Shown here piece by piece: positions 10,101-18,716 of a DNA stretch of 64,000 nucleotides (its first letter is position 1; every line of letters begins with the position of its first letter). Below the pieces are notes generated by a model that saw nothing but the letters and a program-made list of their open reading frames with translations, was not told where the DNA came from and made no database searches. The stretch covers positions 2,108,001 to 2,172,000 of the forward strand of contig CP060234.1 of the NCBI GenBank assembly GCA_023898685.1, given 5' to 3'. Made by a program: the position numbers and the translations under genes. Source of the DNA: Phycisphaeraceae bacterium (GTDB lineage Bacteria > Planctomycetota > Phycisphaerae > Phycisphaerales > UBA1924).

Positions 10101-13100
10101 CGCTCAACAGCGCCGACGCGGGCGAGCTGGCGACGAGCCTTGAGGCGGTGCTCGCCGATGACGGCACCGGCGGCACGGCCCCGACGCTGCGCGTGGATAC
10201 GTCGAGCAACTCGCTGATCGTCAACGCGAACGAGGCGCAGATGGCGCTCATCGAGCGGCTGGCCGAGCAGCTCGACCAGGCGACGCTGACCACGTCGCGG
10301 CAGATGCGGACGATCAGGCTCGACCGCTCGAAGACCGACGCGGGCCGGGTGGCGCGAACGCTCCAGCGCCTGCTCAAGCAGCAGGGGGGCATCAAGGTCG
10401 AGGTGATCGACGCCGCCGACCTGCTCAAGGAAGAGGAGGAGAACGGCGAGAAGGGCTCGATGCTCGAGCCGTCGCGAGGCGATCTCGGCGGCCCGATGCC
10501 GGGCGGGATCCGCGGGGCTGTCGAGCGGCTGATGGCCCAGGCGGCGTTCGCGGCGGTGCAGGAGACGAAGCCCGCGGCGACGAAGAAGGCAGGGACGAAA
10601 GCCGCGAAGAACGGGGCGGACAAGGGAACAGCCGAGGAAACCGATCAGTCGGCCACCGACGACGAGGCGGCGGTGACGATCGCGGTCGACCCCGATACGA
10701 ACACGCTCGTCGTGATCGGCTCGCCCCGGATGACCCAGCGGCTCGCCGATCTGGCGAAGGAACTGGAGAGGCAGACGCCCGCCGAGCCCACGGCCGTGCG
10801 CGTGGTCAAGCTGCCCGAATCGGCCGATCCGCGGATGGTCGCCAACCTGATCGGCCAGACCGTCCGCCAGGTGGGACGCGCGAGCGACAACAACCCGAGC
10901 GGGTTCACCGGCAGCGTCGCGGTGAGCCCGGACGTCGACGGCGGCGCGGTGATCGTGTGGGCCAACGACACCGATTTCGAGACGGTGGCGTCGCTCATCG
11001 GCGGCGTCGCGAAGCTCGATCGCTCGAGCGAGCTGACGATCAAGGTCTACCCCCTGACCAACATCGACGGGCGGGGGGCGGCGCGAGCCGTCCAGGACCT
11101 GTTCTCGGTGAATCCCCGTGGTCGCCAGGCCCGCCGCGTGCGAGACCTGATGCTGACCGTCGAGGGCCCGGACGGCGACTCGCTCAGCGGCTCGTTCGAC
11201 CCCGAGCAGGTCTCGATGACCAGCGACCCGGCGGGGCGCTCGCTCATCGTCTCGGCCCCCCGCAGCGCCATCAAGGTGATCGACCGGTTCATCGGCCTGC
11301 TCGACCAGAGCCCCGTGACCGATCGGATGGAGATCCGCCGCTACGCGCTCGAGAACGCGGAGGCGAGAACGCTCGCGAACACGATCCAACGCCTGATGGA
11401 CGCCAAGCGTCAGGGGCCCGGCTCGAACGTCATCCCGCGGGCGACGCTCGTGCCCGACGATCGTTCGAACAGCCTGCTGGTCACGGCGACCGATTCGCAG
11501 CACGACGAGATCGCCGAGCTGGTGACATCGAGCGACGTGACGCTCGAGCAGCCCAACCTCGAGATGGCCGTGATCCCGCTCGAGCACGCCCGCCCCACGG
11601 CGATGCAGCGGATCATCGAGCAGGTGATCGTCGGACGCGACCCGGCCAAGAAGGACCGGGTGCAGATCTCGGCGCAGGACGACGTGAACACGCTCGTGGT
11701 CAAGGCTGAGCCCGAGACGCTGCAAGAGGTGCGCGACCTGGTGGCGAAGATCGACGTGTCGGAGACGGGGTCGTACCCCGTCCGCTCGATCAAGCTCGAG
11801 CGGGCCGATGCGGCGGACGTGGCCGAGGGCCTCCAGCGGTTTTTCCAGCAGCGCTCCCGCGTGGCGGGGCGGCGCGGGGCCAACCGCTCGGGCGACGCGG
11901 CCATCTACGGCGACCGGCGGAGCGGGACGATCGTGATCGCGGCGAGCGACGAGGATTACGAGCAGATCAAGAGCCTGGTCGACCAGTTCGACGCCCCGGC
12001 GCCCGAGCGGTCGACGACCTTCCGGATCATCCCCCTCGAGCACGCCAGCGTGGAGGACATCTCCGACACGATCCAGAGCATCACGTGGGAGCTCCAGTTT
12101 GAGCGGATGTGGGGCCGGAACCAGGCCAACGCGATGGGCGGACGTGTGCTCATCGAGACCAACCGGCGCACCAACTCGGTGCTGGTGTTCGGTGAGGGCG
12201 AGATCGTCGACACCGTGCAGGAGATCGTCGCGCAGCTCGATCAGCCCACGGCCGATCAGACGAAGATGGTCGTCAAGGCGGTGCTGGTCGAGCAGGGGGA
12301 TCTGAACGCCATCCAGCGGTTGATCGAGCAGATCACCGCGACGCCCGGGTGGCGGTCGTGGCAGGGGCGCGACCCCAAGCAGGTGCAGGTGGAGGTCGAT
12401 ACCGACCGCCGGCTCGTGCTGCTCATAGGAGACAAGGCCCGCGTCGACGAGGCGGCCGAGTACATCGACCAGATCAAATCGACCGAGGGGGGCGAGGGGC
12501 AGCAGATCGTGTCGATCCCGCTCAAGTACGCCCAGGCGAACAACGCGGCCAACAGCCTCAGCCGGTTCTTCCGCGACAAGGCGAGGGCCGCCCAGCAGAA
12601 CCCCGACCGCGTCGCGGTGATCGGCTCGCGCGAGGGCAACCTGCTGATCGTCAGCGCCCCGCCCGAGGAGATGACGACGCTGCGCGACCTCGTCGCCCAG
12701 ATCGACCAGCCCGAGATGAGCAAGGACCGCCGCATCGAGGTCTACACGCTCGCCAACTCGAACGTGAGCGAGGTGGCCAACACGCTGCGGACGATGTTCC
12801 CGCGGTCGGGCCCGTCCGATGAGCAGGTGCTGGTGACCCCGCAGCCCAGTCGGGGGGCGCTGATCGTCTCGGCCCCCGAGCGGCAGTTCGACCAGATCGA
12901 GTCGCTGCTCAAGGAGCTCGACAAGGTCGAGGCCGAGGCGGCGCAGAGCATCGTGACCGTGCCGCTCGAGTCGGCCCGGGCGGCCGACGTCGCCACGAGC
13001 CTGCGGGCGGCGCTGCCCACGGGCATCACGGTGAAGATCACGCCCGTCGAGCGGAGCAACGCGCTGCTGCTGACCGGGTCGAACGAGGCGGTCCAGCTGG

Positions 13101-16100
13101 TGATGAAGCAGATCGCCGAGCTCGACACCGCGGCCGTCCAGTCGCCCATCGAGTTCCGCCGCTTCGAGCTGGTGCACGCCGAGGCGCTCGACACCGCGAT
13201 CATCCTGCGCAACATGCTCTCGAACAGGCCGAGAGCGGCGGGGGTGGCCAGGCCCAGCATCGACTACTCGTACAACAGCAACATCCTGAGCGTGACTGCG
13301 GCCCCCGACGAGATGGGCTTCATCGAGGAGATGATCCAGCAGCTCGACGTGGCCGAGCCGACCACACGCCGGACCGAGTTCGTCAATCTTCAGTACGCCC
13401 GGGCCGACGCGGTGCGCCGCGCGCTGGGCGTGTTCTACGGGTCGAGCGCCACCGAGGCGAGGGGCGAGACCGAGCGGAACGTGACGATCATCGCCGACCA
13501 GACCTCCAACTCGCTCATGATCACGGGCGACGAGTCGGTGTTCGATGACATCAAGGCGCTGCTCACCAGGCTCGACACCCCCGAGTACGACACGTCGCGG
13601 CAGCTCGTGCTGATCGCGCTCGAGCACGCCGACGCGGTGAGCGTCGCCCGCGCCCTCAACGAGGGCTTCCGCGCCCCGCTCGACCAGGAGATCCAGCGTG
13701 AGCGCGTGCGGAACCAGCAGGACCAGCGGAACCGGCGGACCGCCAACACCCGCGAGGAGCCCGAGGCCCCCGCGGTGCTCGTCAGCGCCGAGGAAACGCC
13801 CAGCGTCTCGGCCGAGCCCGCGACGAACACCCTGATCGTCTTCGCCAGCCGGCGCGAGATCGAGCGCATCCAGAAGATCGTCGAGCAGCTCGACGTGCCC
13901 GAGTTCCAGCGCTTCGCCCAGGCGAGGCTGATCACGGTGACGGGGCAGATCCGCCCCTCCGTGCTCGCCGACCGCGTCAAGCAGGTCTTCCTGAGCACGG
14001 GCGGCCGCAACCAGGCGAGCCGCATCGTGATCGTGGGCGACGACGACGCCGACGTGCTGATCGTGCGGGCCGAGGACGCGGCGTTCGAGGAGATCCGTGA
14101 TCTGGCCCGGTCGCTGATGGACGCCGGGGCCGACTCCACCGCCTCGCCCCGCGTGGTCCGCCTGGGCCGCCTGCCCGCGGCTCGCGTCCAGCCGATGCTG
14201 CTCAATATCTTCAGGCCCATGGCCCAGAAGCGGGGCGAGAGCCTGACGATCGAGGTCGACCGCGACTCGAACGCCCTCGTCATCGCCGCGAGCGAGGAGT
14301 TGCACGGCCAGATCGAGGCGCTTGTGCACGATCTCGACGGCGGCAAGCCCGCCGGCCAGGACACGGGCGATGAAGAGCTGCCAACGCCCGGCGTGGGCCA
14401 GAGCGTCAGTGTGTTCGACCTTCAGCACACCTCGCCCCAGGCGATGGCCCAGCTGCTCACCGCTCTCGGGCTGACGGGACCCCAGCCCGCCGACCGTCCC
14501 GGCATCGTGGGTGAGCCCATCCGCGTGGTGCCCATGAAGACCCGCCGGGCCATCGCGATCCTCGCAGGCCCCGTCGACCTCAAGACGGTGGGGGCGCTGA
14601 TCGAGCGGCTCGATTCCACCGAGATCGACGGCACGCAGACGCTCTCGATCGTGCCGCTCAAGCTCGCCGAGGCGGCCCGGCTCGTGCCGATGCTCGACGG
14701 GCTGCTGCGTCCCGCCCAGGCCGACGGCAAGACCGACGCGGCCGCGGCGCTGGCCGAGCAGGTGCGTCGCCTTTCGATGGTCGACGGCGTGTTCGACCAC
14801 AAGGGTGTCGAGCTCGACCTGACCGTGCCGATCAAGCTGATCGCCGACGCCACCACCAACTCGGTGATCATCGCTTCGACCGGGGACAACGTCGCCGCGA
14901 TGGAGCAGGTCATCTCGATGTTCGACAAGCTGCCGGTGGGCGACGCGGTGCTGGTGCGCCTGTTCCCGCTCGAGAACGCCTCGGCGTCTCGGGTGCAGCG
15001 GATCGTCGAGGACCTGTTCCGCCAGGGCGAGGCGCTCAGCCGCCTCCCGGGCACGCGGCGTCAGGGGGCGCCGACCACCGCGACCGGGCAGGCCCTCCAG
15101 GGCCAGATCGCGGCGACCATCGACGAGCGGACGAACACGCTCATCGTCGCGGGCCGAGAGGAGGCCGTCGCGCTGGTCGAGGTACTCGTCGAGGGCCTCG
15201 ACAAGCAGGACGCCGAGCGGGGCTGGGTGGAGACGTCGATCGTCCCGCTCAAGTACGCCGATCCGGTGACCCTGAGCCGCAAGCTCAACGAGGTGCTCGT
15301 CAAGGGTGTGGGCCAGACGCCCGACGCGATCGGGCTGCGCGAGCAGATCGGCCGCCTCCGCCTCGTGCTCGATCAGGGTGAGGGCGTCGACCCGAAGGAG
15401 GTCAAGAGCGACCTGTTCACGCCCATGTCCAACCTGCTGATCACGCCCGAGGAGAACCTCAATGCGCTCATCGTGATCGGCACGCCCACCAACCTCGAGG
15501 TCGTCAGGGCCCTGGTGGGCCAGCTCGACGTCGAGCTCGCCTCGGCGGGCAACGACGTGCGGGTGATCCCCCTCGAGAACGCCGCGGCCGACCGGGTTGC
15601 GGGGGTGGTCCAGAACATATTCGATGAGCGGTCGAAGCTCGACTCCTCTCGGCCGGAGGACACGCTGATCCTCTCGGTCGATGCGAGGACGAACTCGCTG
15701 ATCGTCTCGACGAGCCCCCGCAGCTTCGCGGTGCTCGAGAAGCTGATCGAGACGCTCGACAAGGACGAGGCCCGCTTCGCGGTGGGGCTGCACGTCGTGC
15801 CGGTGCCCGGCGCCGATGTGGCCGACCTCGCCCCCAAGCTCCGCCGCCTGATGAACGAGCGGATCAAGGGTCAGCAGAGCCGGGGCGGTGTCGACAGCCC
15901 GCTCGACGTGTTCAGCATCGAGCCCGTGCCCGCCGACGATCTGCTGATCGTCGCGGCCAGCGACGAGAACCTCGAACTGGTCAAGGAACTGATCGAAGCG
16001 ATGACCAACGGCGGCGACGGGTTCGCCGAGGCCGAGCGGGTCGAGCTGATCCCGATCGAGTCGCCCGGCGGGGCGGCCGAGCTGGCCCGTGCGATCAACG

Positions 16101-18124
16101 AGCTGTACGTGCAGCGTGAGAACGAGAAGCGGGGTCGGCAATCGGTCAGCGTGATCGCCAACGAGCGGCAGAACGCGCTGCTCGTGAGCGGCACGGATGA
16201 AGATATCGACGCGATCCGGGGCCTGGTCTCCCAGCTCGACAAGCCCGAGTCGGAGACGCTCCAGGACATCAAGCGCATCCAGCTCCGCGCCGCCAACTCC
16301 GAGGAGATCGTCCGCCTCGTCGAGAGCATCCTCGCGGGCCGGCCCATCGCGGGCGGGCGGGGCGCGGCCCAGGCGACCAAGCTGAGGTTCTACCGCGAGA
16401 AGCTCGAGGGCGAGCTGGGCGAGACCGAGGCGACGATCGACGCGGCCATCCGCGAGCAGGTGCGGATGACCCCCGACCTGCGCACCAATTCCGTGATGGT
16501 CTCGGCGCCCCCCGCGGTCATGGAGCTGATCGAGGAGATCATCCAGGACCTCGACAACGAGACCTCGGGCGATCGCGAGATCGCCCAGTATCGGCTCCAG
16601 AACGCCGACGCGCAGCAGATGGCGCTGCTGCTCCGCGACCTGTTCAACCTCCAGCAGCAGGGCGACCGGCTGGTGCTCGTGCCCCGCCAGACACGCGACG
16701 AGGAGCAACCCGACCAGATCCAGGGCCAGGGCGCCGAGGGCATGTTCACCCCCGTGCCCGACATGCGCCAGGCTCTGGCGATCACGATCGATCGCCGCAC
16801 GAACACGCTGCTCGTCTCGGGCACCAAGGAGTACCTCGAGCAGGTCAAGCAGGTCGTCGAGCAGCTCGACGAGATCGACGCGAACGAGCGAGAGCAGCTC
16901 GTCTACGCGCTCAAGAACGCGCAGGCCGCCGACATCCAGCAGGTGCTCACCAACTACTTCGCGGGCGAGGCCGACCTTCGGCGAGAGGTGCTCGGCCCGG
17001 GCCTCTCCGGCTCGCTCGCCCGCCAGCTCGAGCAGGAGGTCACGGTCGTCGGTGACGAGAAGTCCAACAAGGTGCTCGTCTCGGCGTCGCCCCGCTACAT
17101 CGAGACGGTCAAGAAGATCATCGAGGAGCTCGACGCGGCGCCGCCCCAGGTGATGATCCAGGTGCTGCTGGCCGAGGTGACGCTCGACGATTCGCTCGAG
17201 TGGGGCCTCGACTTCAACGTTGGGCTCGACGTCTCGACGAGCAAGTTCGGCGGCGACGGCTACGTGCTCAACAAGCTCGCGGCCGGCGCCGGCGCCGCGA
17301 CCGCGCTGGGCGTGCCCAACTTCTCGGTGTCGAGCACCGACTTCAACCTGCTCATCCGCGCCCTCGAGGTGCAGGGCAAGCTCGAGGTGCTCAGCCGACC
17401 GCAGGTGACCGTCAACAACAACGAGGCCGCGACGATCAACGTCGGCGAGAACGTGAGCATCGTGACCGGGTCGAACCAGTACCAGGACCGCGTCTCGGCC
17501 GTGACCGAACGCAAGGAGGTCGGCATCATCCTCAACGTGACCCCGTCGATCTCGCCCGACGGGTTCGTGCGGATGGAGATCGCCCCTGAGATCTCGTCGG
17601 TGAGCGCGCGGACGACGCCGATCGACGAGAATTTCGAGAGCCCCATCATTACGCAGCGCAAGGTCGAGACGACGGTGACCGTCCGCGACGGGCAGACCGT
17701 CGTCATCGGCGGGCTGATCCAGACCCAGGGCGAGGAGCGGGTGTGGAAGATCCCTCTGCTGGGCGACATCCCGATCATCGGCAACGCCTTCAAGTCGGTC
17801 TCGCACAACAACGTCAAGACCGAACTGCTCGTCGTGCTCCGCCCGGTCGTGATCCCGGGCGATGGGCCGATCTCGGTCGACATGCAGGACCGAATCCTCG
17901 GCAACTCGCTCGACGCGCTGCACGACCCGACCAAGGTGAACGAGTCACTCGAACAGGGCCGCAGGTTCCTCCCGGGCGGGCCGCTCAATGAAGACGTGAT
18001 CCCGCTCCCGCCGGCCCCGCAGCAGCCCGATTCGGGCTCGCCCACGGCCCCGCCTCCCGACGCCCCGGCCCCCACTCTGGCGCCCGAGCGGATGGAGCGC
18101 CGCACCAGCGGGGGTGCCACGTGA
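4196..18124 (+). CDS. Giant type II secretion-family secretin with ~50 tandem N-domain repeats
   Basis: The protein is 4,642 residues; ordinary GspD/PilQ secretins are roughly 600-750. A signal peptide (about 1-27, AVA|Q) is followed by an N0/STN-like domain at about 52-130 ('IRFNFSEAPFAQVLDFFARQ'). From about residue 153 to 4318 there are about 50 copies of a module of roughly 70-110 residues. Each has a first strand ending in a 'PL'-type motif, an 'A..VA..L' helix, a 'TNSLIVSA' strand, and a helix ending 'I..LD', which is the secretin N-domain fold. The single pore-forming secretin domain spans about 4319-4553, with 'RPQVTVNNNEAATINVGE' and 'VRDGQTVVIGGLI' as family hallmarks. A Pro-rich tail of about 90 residues follows. 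One repeat near residues 2078-2160 carries a charged, Lys/Ala-rich insertion. The start is ATG at 4196, with AAGGAG 6 nt upstream. The minus strand also carries a long open frame here, but only this frame encodes recognisable domains. Confidence 0.93.
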   Translation: MDRQPTSRVLIAAALVAAAGLPCAAVAQDAQPTAKQAEPAPANPSAKAADAARIRFNFSEAPFAQVLDFFARQTGLPVIREADVPAGAMTFISAADYSLKDALEILNLNLAPHSRIVVREQNFLYLRTIEDAARKPGPVFDGADFADVDPSEYLTITIPLSNSNVTNVAEKIKPLVKEPGLVTPIEAQNMLIVVETAAQCERIREIVKHIDAVRPIDSEYKIFPLRYAKAAQAVEALKGLVGQRVLKQIIEKDGSVRQVEEVDVAGVNLQADERLNAVIAVGSASRLETVEELVTLLDTPEGGIEGGAAELATYQMHTVTPGDAAQQLNALFKGLPDNRKPTILPLEAVGKLVVVAERGLLLQATALLGELDPGQDQGDGKTYEPTTTARVITLENAPPQSVTSIAQRMLTPRQNQMLRYTPTPSGQGLLVSGPPADVDAFEELIHGIDLKPEVKREVRQVAIPGSSDPKAVLDRAVALDNMGDDAADDPVKAVLEAETRTATLVGSRAAIARLEGRLREAAGSLPVRTVKHTYAPEVVKASELARRLPTLAKTLLEPDDGSAYVQPTFEGIDELDTLVIHAQPEQFAVIDGLIDQLDVEKPTGQQLRVIPVRGPDPQGLLERAQKLAGERVAMMDDKDPAASPVNIEFDEVSGNLIARGRPEALQLLDDSLRQAQQLTPPERTTRIIDLHNVEAQQVLKPLEDLLASSDPVDPSRKVPDPTLRVIERTNSLLVTAEDAQHRMIQDYVRRLDTVEQGELPPLRLLQVRTADVNAVAQMLTQQYAGRPLVDRTAKPVQVRADAATGTLIVSAHEDLFNEIKTFVDSLNEDREDGPARETFLFPLKVARATDVASAMNQLYPEPPMPRDRRGNPMPWLQKQKEVTVSADPSSNSLIIDAPADRRESLETLAETLDRVDVPPVAQLKTYRIEHADLNAVASMLTGLARRGTLSGPAQPGKPKVDVVVEVEPRSNTLIVAGDEVTFEKVDQILEDLTAVPVERGLRIIPIANADPADVRDRALAIYNAQIAQIPGAGPVDITVDDSTNSIEVVADRDAMDRFMKIMDELQRQIGPAREVRMIELKLAKVDNVIKFLRDMVESSEALRVQGGPEPEFEAIEETNSLMVAAQPAQFKIIESLIRSLDNQQTAERPPLRIIRLRSTDASNIAQILERNYQQRPAEERQLKPVDIEADAATNSLIVSAHPDVLPEIQEIIDQLNEAQAYDSEGREIRIFPLKVARAEELAKTIDAMYPEPPMPYDNRGRPLPHLQGKKEVSVRADPVTNSLIVDAPAQRLAGFEQIVESLDKLKVNEGVELRTYKIQRADLTAVSNTLRQLGSSGALGATGNTPVTVSAEPASRTIIVSGPDTIFDQVESVIKQVDGQVEKPGTTMKMYPLKFAKAERLQTLMERMLTARLRDADEAPERLINELLDVAADAASNTLIISAPEDIQAVAKQLLDALDTEAASVGRSEVKIVPLTFADASDVARTINGAVPGMELPAGGPVSVLAAVGSNALLLTGAHADLAKVEELIEPLDKQPFDPEKPAVETFVLTHADAGEIAQTVQRLLIDQQQTDPRLLAYRLRLSRGQYVEPPKIRVEAERRTNSLLVSGPAETIGLAKEMIERLDQPSESSDREVLTFTPAKADPAVLASTVTKIVRETFNVERRPLEITAEPTSGAILVIGPAEQANRAMKLLAEFDDRSASMPLVEMRSFALQHAEARAVAGTVQQMLGDRTRWPEDLQRAERAGLNIARPTIQADEGTNRLLVSVPGPLMAMASDLIETLDQPRGEDAVEVRVFRLTKGDAESAAKALRETLTVGLPAGETRPMISAEPKSNTVLIAATSERLAKAGELIESMDEVAAEPADVGVRTIFLKHARAETVAPIVENVLSKQDNSQQMDWWLQYQIRLQRARAGQTEEAPQVRVEAERRLNAIVVSAPTPVLELAEQIVAGLDIDPEGGPGGERIVRVITLNSADAGELATSLEAVLADDGTGGTAPTLRVDTSSNSLIVNANEAQMALIERLAEQLDQATLTTSRQMRTIRLDRSKTDAGRVARTLQRLLKQQGGIKVEVIDAADLLKEEEENGEKGSMLEPSRGDLGGPMPGGIRGAVERLMAQAAFAAVQETKPAATKKAGTKAAKNGADKGTAEETDQSATDDEAAVTIAVDPDTNTLVVIGSPRMTQRLADLAKELERQTPAEPTAVRVVKLPESADPRMVANLIGQTVRQVGRASDNNPSGFTGSVAVSPDVDGGAVIVWANDTDFETVASLIGGVAKLDRSSELTIKVYPLTNIDGRGAARAVQDLFSVNPRGRQARRVRDLMLTVEGPDGDSLSGSFDPEQVSMTSDPAGRSLIVSAPRSAIKVIDRFIGLLDQSPVTDRMEIRRYALENAEARTLANTIQRLMDAKRQGPGSNVIPRATLVPDDRSNSLLVTATDSQHDEIAELVTSSDVTLEQPNLEMAVIPLEHARPTAMQRIIEQVIVGRDPAKKDRVQISAQDDVNTLVVKAEPETLQEVRDLVAKIDVSETGSYPVRSIKLERADAADVAEGLQRFFQQRSRVAGRRGANRSGDAAIYGDRRSGTIVIAASDEDYEQIKSLVDQFDAPAPERSTTFRIIPLEHASVEDISDTIQSITWELQFERMWGRNQANAMGGRVLIETNRRTNSVLVFGEGEIVDTVQEIVAQLDQPTADQTKMVVKAVLVEQGDLNAIQRLIEQITATPGWRSWQGRDPKQVQVEVDTDRRLVLLIGDKARVDEAAEYIDQIKSTEGGEGQQIVSIPLKYAQANNAANSLSRFFRDKARAAQQNPDRVAVIGSREGNLLIVSAPPEEMTTLRDLVAQIDQPEMSKDRRIEVYTLANSNVSEVANTLRTMFPRSGPSDEQVLVTPQPSRGALIVSAPERQFDQIESLLKELDKVEAEAAQSIVTVPLESARAADVATSLRAALPTGITVKITPVERSNALLLTGSNEAVQLVMKQIAELDTAAVQSPIEFRRFELVHAEALDTAIILRNMLSNRPRAAGVARPSIDYSYNSNILSVTAAPDEMGFIEEMIQQLDVAEPTTRRTEFVNLQYARADAVRRALGVFYGSSATEARGETERNVTIIADQTSNSLMITGDESVFDDIKALLTRLDTPEYDTSRQLVLIALEHADAVSVARALNEGFRAPLDQEIQRERVRNQQDQRNRRTANTREEPEAPAVLVSAEETPSVSAEPATNTLIVFASRREIERIQKIVEQLDVPEFQRFAQARLITVTGQIRPSVLADRVKQVFLSTGGRNQASRIVIVGDDDADVLIVRAEDAAFEEIRDLARSLMDAGADSTASPRVVRLGRLPAARVQPMLLNIFRPMAQKRGESLTIEVDRDSNALVIAASEELHGQIEALVHDLDGGKPAGQDTGDEELPTPGVGQSVSVFDLQHTSPQAMAQLLTALGLTGPQPADRPGIVGEPIRVVPMKTRRAIAILAGPVDLKTVGALIERLDSTEIDGTQTLSIVPLKLAEAARLVPMLDGLLRPAQADGKTDAAAALAEQVRRLSMVDGVFDHKGVELDLTVPIKLIADATTNSVIIASTGDNVAAMEQVISMFDKLPVGDAVLVRLFPLENASASRVQRIVEDLFRQGEALSRLPGTRRQGAPTTATGQALQGQIAATIDERTNTLIVAGREEAVALVEVLVEGLDKQDAERGWVETSIVPLKYADPVTLSRKLNEVLVKGVGQTPDAIGLREQIGRLRLVLDQGEGVDPKEVKSDLFTPMSNLLITPEENLNALIVIGTPTNLEVVRALVGQLDVELASAGNDVRVIPLENAAADRVAGVVQNIFDERSKLDSSRPEDTLILSVDARTNSLIVSTSPRSFAVLEKLIETLDKDEARFAVGLHVVPVPGADVADLAPKLRRLMNERIKGQQSRGGVDSPLDVFSIEPVPADDLLIVAASDENLELVKELIEAMTNGGDGFAEAERVELIPIESPGGAAELARAINELYVQRENEKRGRQSVSVIANERQNALLVSGTDEDIDAIRGLVSQLDKPESETLQDIKRIQLRAANSEEIVRLVESILAGRPIAGGRGAAQATKLRFYREKLEGELGETEATIDAAIREQVRMTPDLRTNSVMVSAPPAVMELIEEIIQDLDNETSGDREIAQYRLQNADAQQMALLLRDLFNLQQQGDRLVLVPRQTRDEEQPDQIQGQGAEGMFTPVPDMRQALAITIDRRTNTLLVSGTKEYLEQVKQVVEQLDEIDANEREQLVYALKNAQAADIQQVLTNYFAGEADLRREVLGPGLSGSLARQLEQEVTVVGDEKSNKVLVSASPRYIETVKKIIEELDAAPPQVMIQVLLAEVTLDDSLEWGLDFNVGLDVSTSKFGGDGYVLNKLAAGAGAATALGVPNFSVSSTDFNLLIRALEVQGKLEVLSRPQVTVNNNEAATINVGENVSIVTGSNQYQDRVSAVTERKEVGIILNVTPSISPDGFVRMEIAPEISSVSARTTPIDENFESPIITQRKVETTVTVRDGQTVVIGGLIQTQGEERVWKIPLLGDIPIIGNAFKSVSHNNVKTELLVVLRPVVIPGDGPISVDMQDRILGNSLDALHDPTKVNESLEQGRRFLPGGPLNEDVIPLPPAPQQPDSGSPTAPPPDAPAPTLAPERMERRTSGGAT
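4652..17149 (+). repeat. Array of ~50 secretin N-domain coding repeats
   Basis: Manual parsing of the translation gives 50 consecutive modules between the N0 domain and the pore domain. They differ strongly in sequence, so this is an old array, with conserved anchors such as 'TNSLIVSAP' and 'I..LI..LD'. Higher-order structure is visible. The five-module block at 6008-7192 is repeated as 7193-8350; for example, the unusual 'YPEPPMP.D.RG.P' segment occurs at 6770 and again exactly 1,170 bp later at 7940. Modules containing 'VRVEAERR.N' near 8975 and 9960 form another related pair about four modules apart. The exact count depends on how two degenerate modules are treated. Confidence 0.85.
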
Positions 18125-18645
18125 AGACCGCGAGCGGGTTGATGCTCGCCGCCCTGCTACTCGGCGGGCCCGTGGCGTGCGTCAGCGAGACGGTCCAGAC
18201 CGCCCCCGAGCGGGATCGCCACGCACCGGCCAAGCCGAGCAGGCCCGCCGGCGTCGTGCCCGAGCAGATGACGCTCTCGGCCGGGGCCCCGTCCGACTCG
18301 GACGGCAACCTCTTCCCGGACATGATCCCGGTCGTCGTGTTCCTCTTCGGCGACACCCGCCGATACGAGCTGCCCATCACCGCGAAGGGCACGTTCGAGT
18401 TCTTTCTCGCGGGCCCCGACGGGGCCGAACTCGGCCACTGGGTGTTCGCTCCGGACGACGCCGCCAGGGCCGTCGGAGAGACCATGGCCGGAAAGTGCTA
18501 CCGCTTCGCGCTGCGGATGGCGCCCGATCGCGACCGCATGTCGTCGCGACCGGCCAGCCTTCGCGCAATCTTCACGAACAGTGAGACGAATGAACGGGTG
18601 TTCAGCCCCGGTACGACGACAATCCGCGTCGGCGCGGGCGAATGA
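18121..18645 (+). CDS. Small exported protein coupled to the giant secretin (possible pilotin-like lipoprotein)
   Basis: The 174-residue protein begins at a GTG that overlaps the secretin stop codon (GTGA), so the two are almost certainly co-translated. The N-terminus is a signal sequence ending 'LLLGGPVACVS'. Cys20 could be a lipobox cysteine, although Pro at -3 is atypical. The mature part looks like one beta-rich domain with no family I recognise. Small lipoproteins encoded beside secretins are often pilotins that deliver the secretin to the outer membrane, and the tight coupling makes that a reasonable hypothesis. Nothing in the sequence proves it. Confidence 0.7.
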   Translation: MKTASGLMLAALLLGGPVACVSETVQTAPERDRHAPAKPSRPAGVVPEQMTLSAGAPSDSDGNLFPDMIPVVVFLFGDTRRYELPITAKGTFEFFLAGPDGAELGHWVFAPDDAARAVGETMAGKCYRFALRMAPDRDRMSSRPASLRAIFTNSETNERVFSPGTTTIRVGAGE

Positions 18646-18716
18646 CCGATCGGCGCTCGGCTAGGATGACGCCCTCGAAATCACGAGCCACGAACCGAGA
18701 GCAAAGGAGCCTGAGC

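Noticed and set aside
3977..17923. A 4,648-residue open frame on the minus strand opposite the giant secretin
   Set aside because: It encodes only Arg/His/Asp/Leu-rich sequence with no domain. Such long antisense frames arise from strong GC3 bias and from the repeated codon pattern of the array. The plus-strand frame encodes clear N-domains and a secretin.
18642..18716. Upstream in-frame start for pstS
   Set aside because: The extension is basic and not signal-like; the ATG at 18717 has a good ribosome site and begins the signal peptide.
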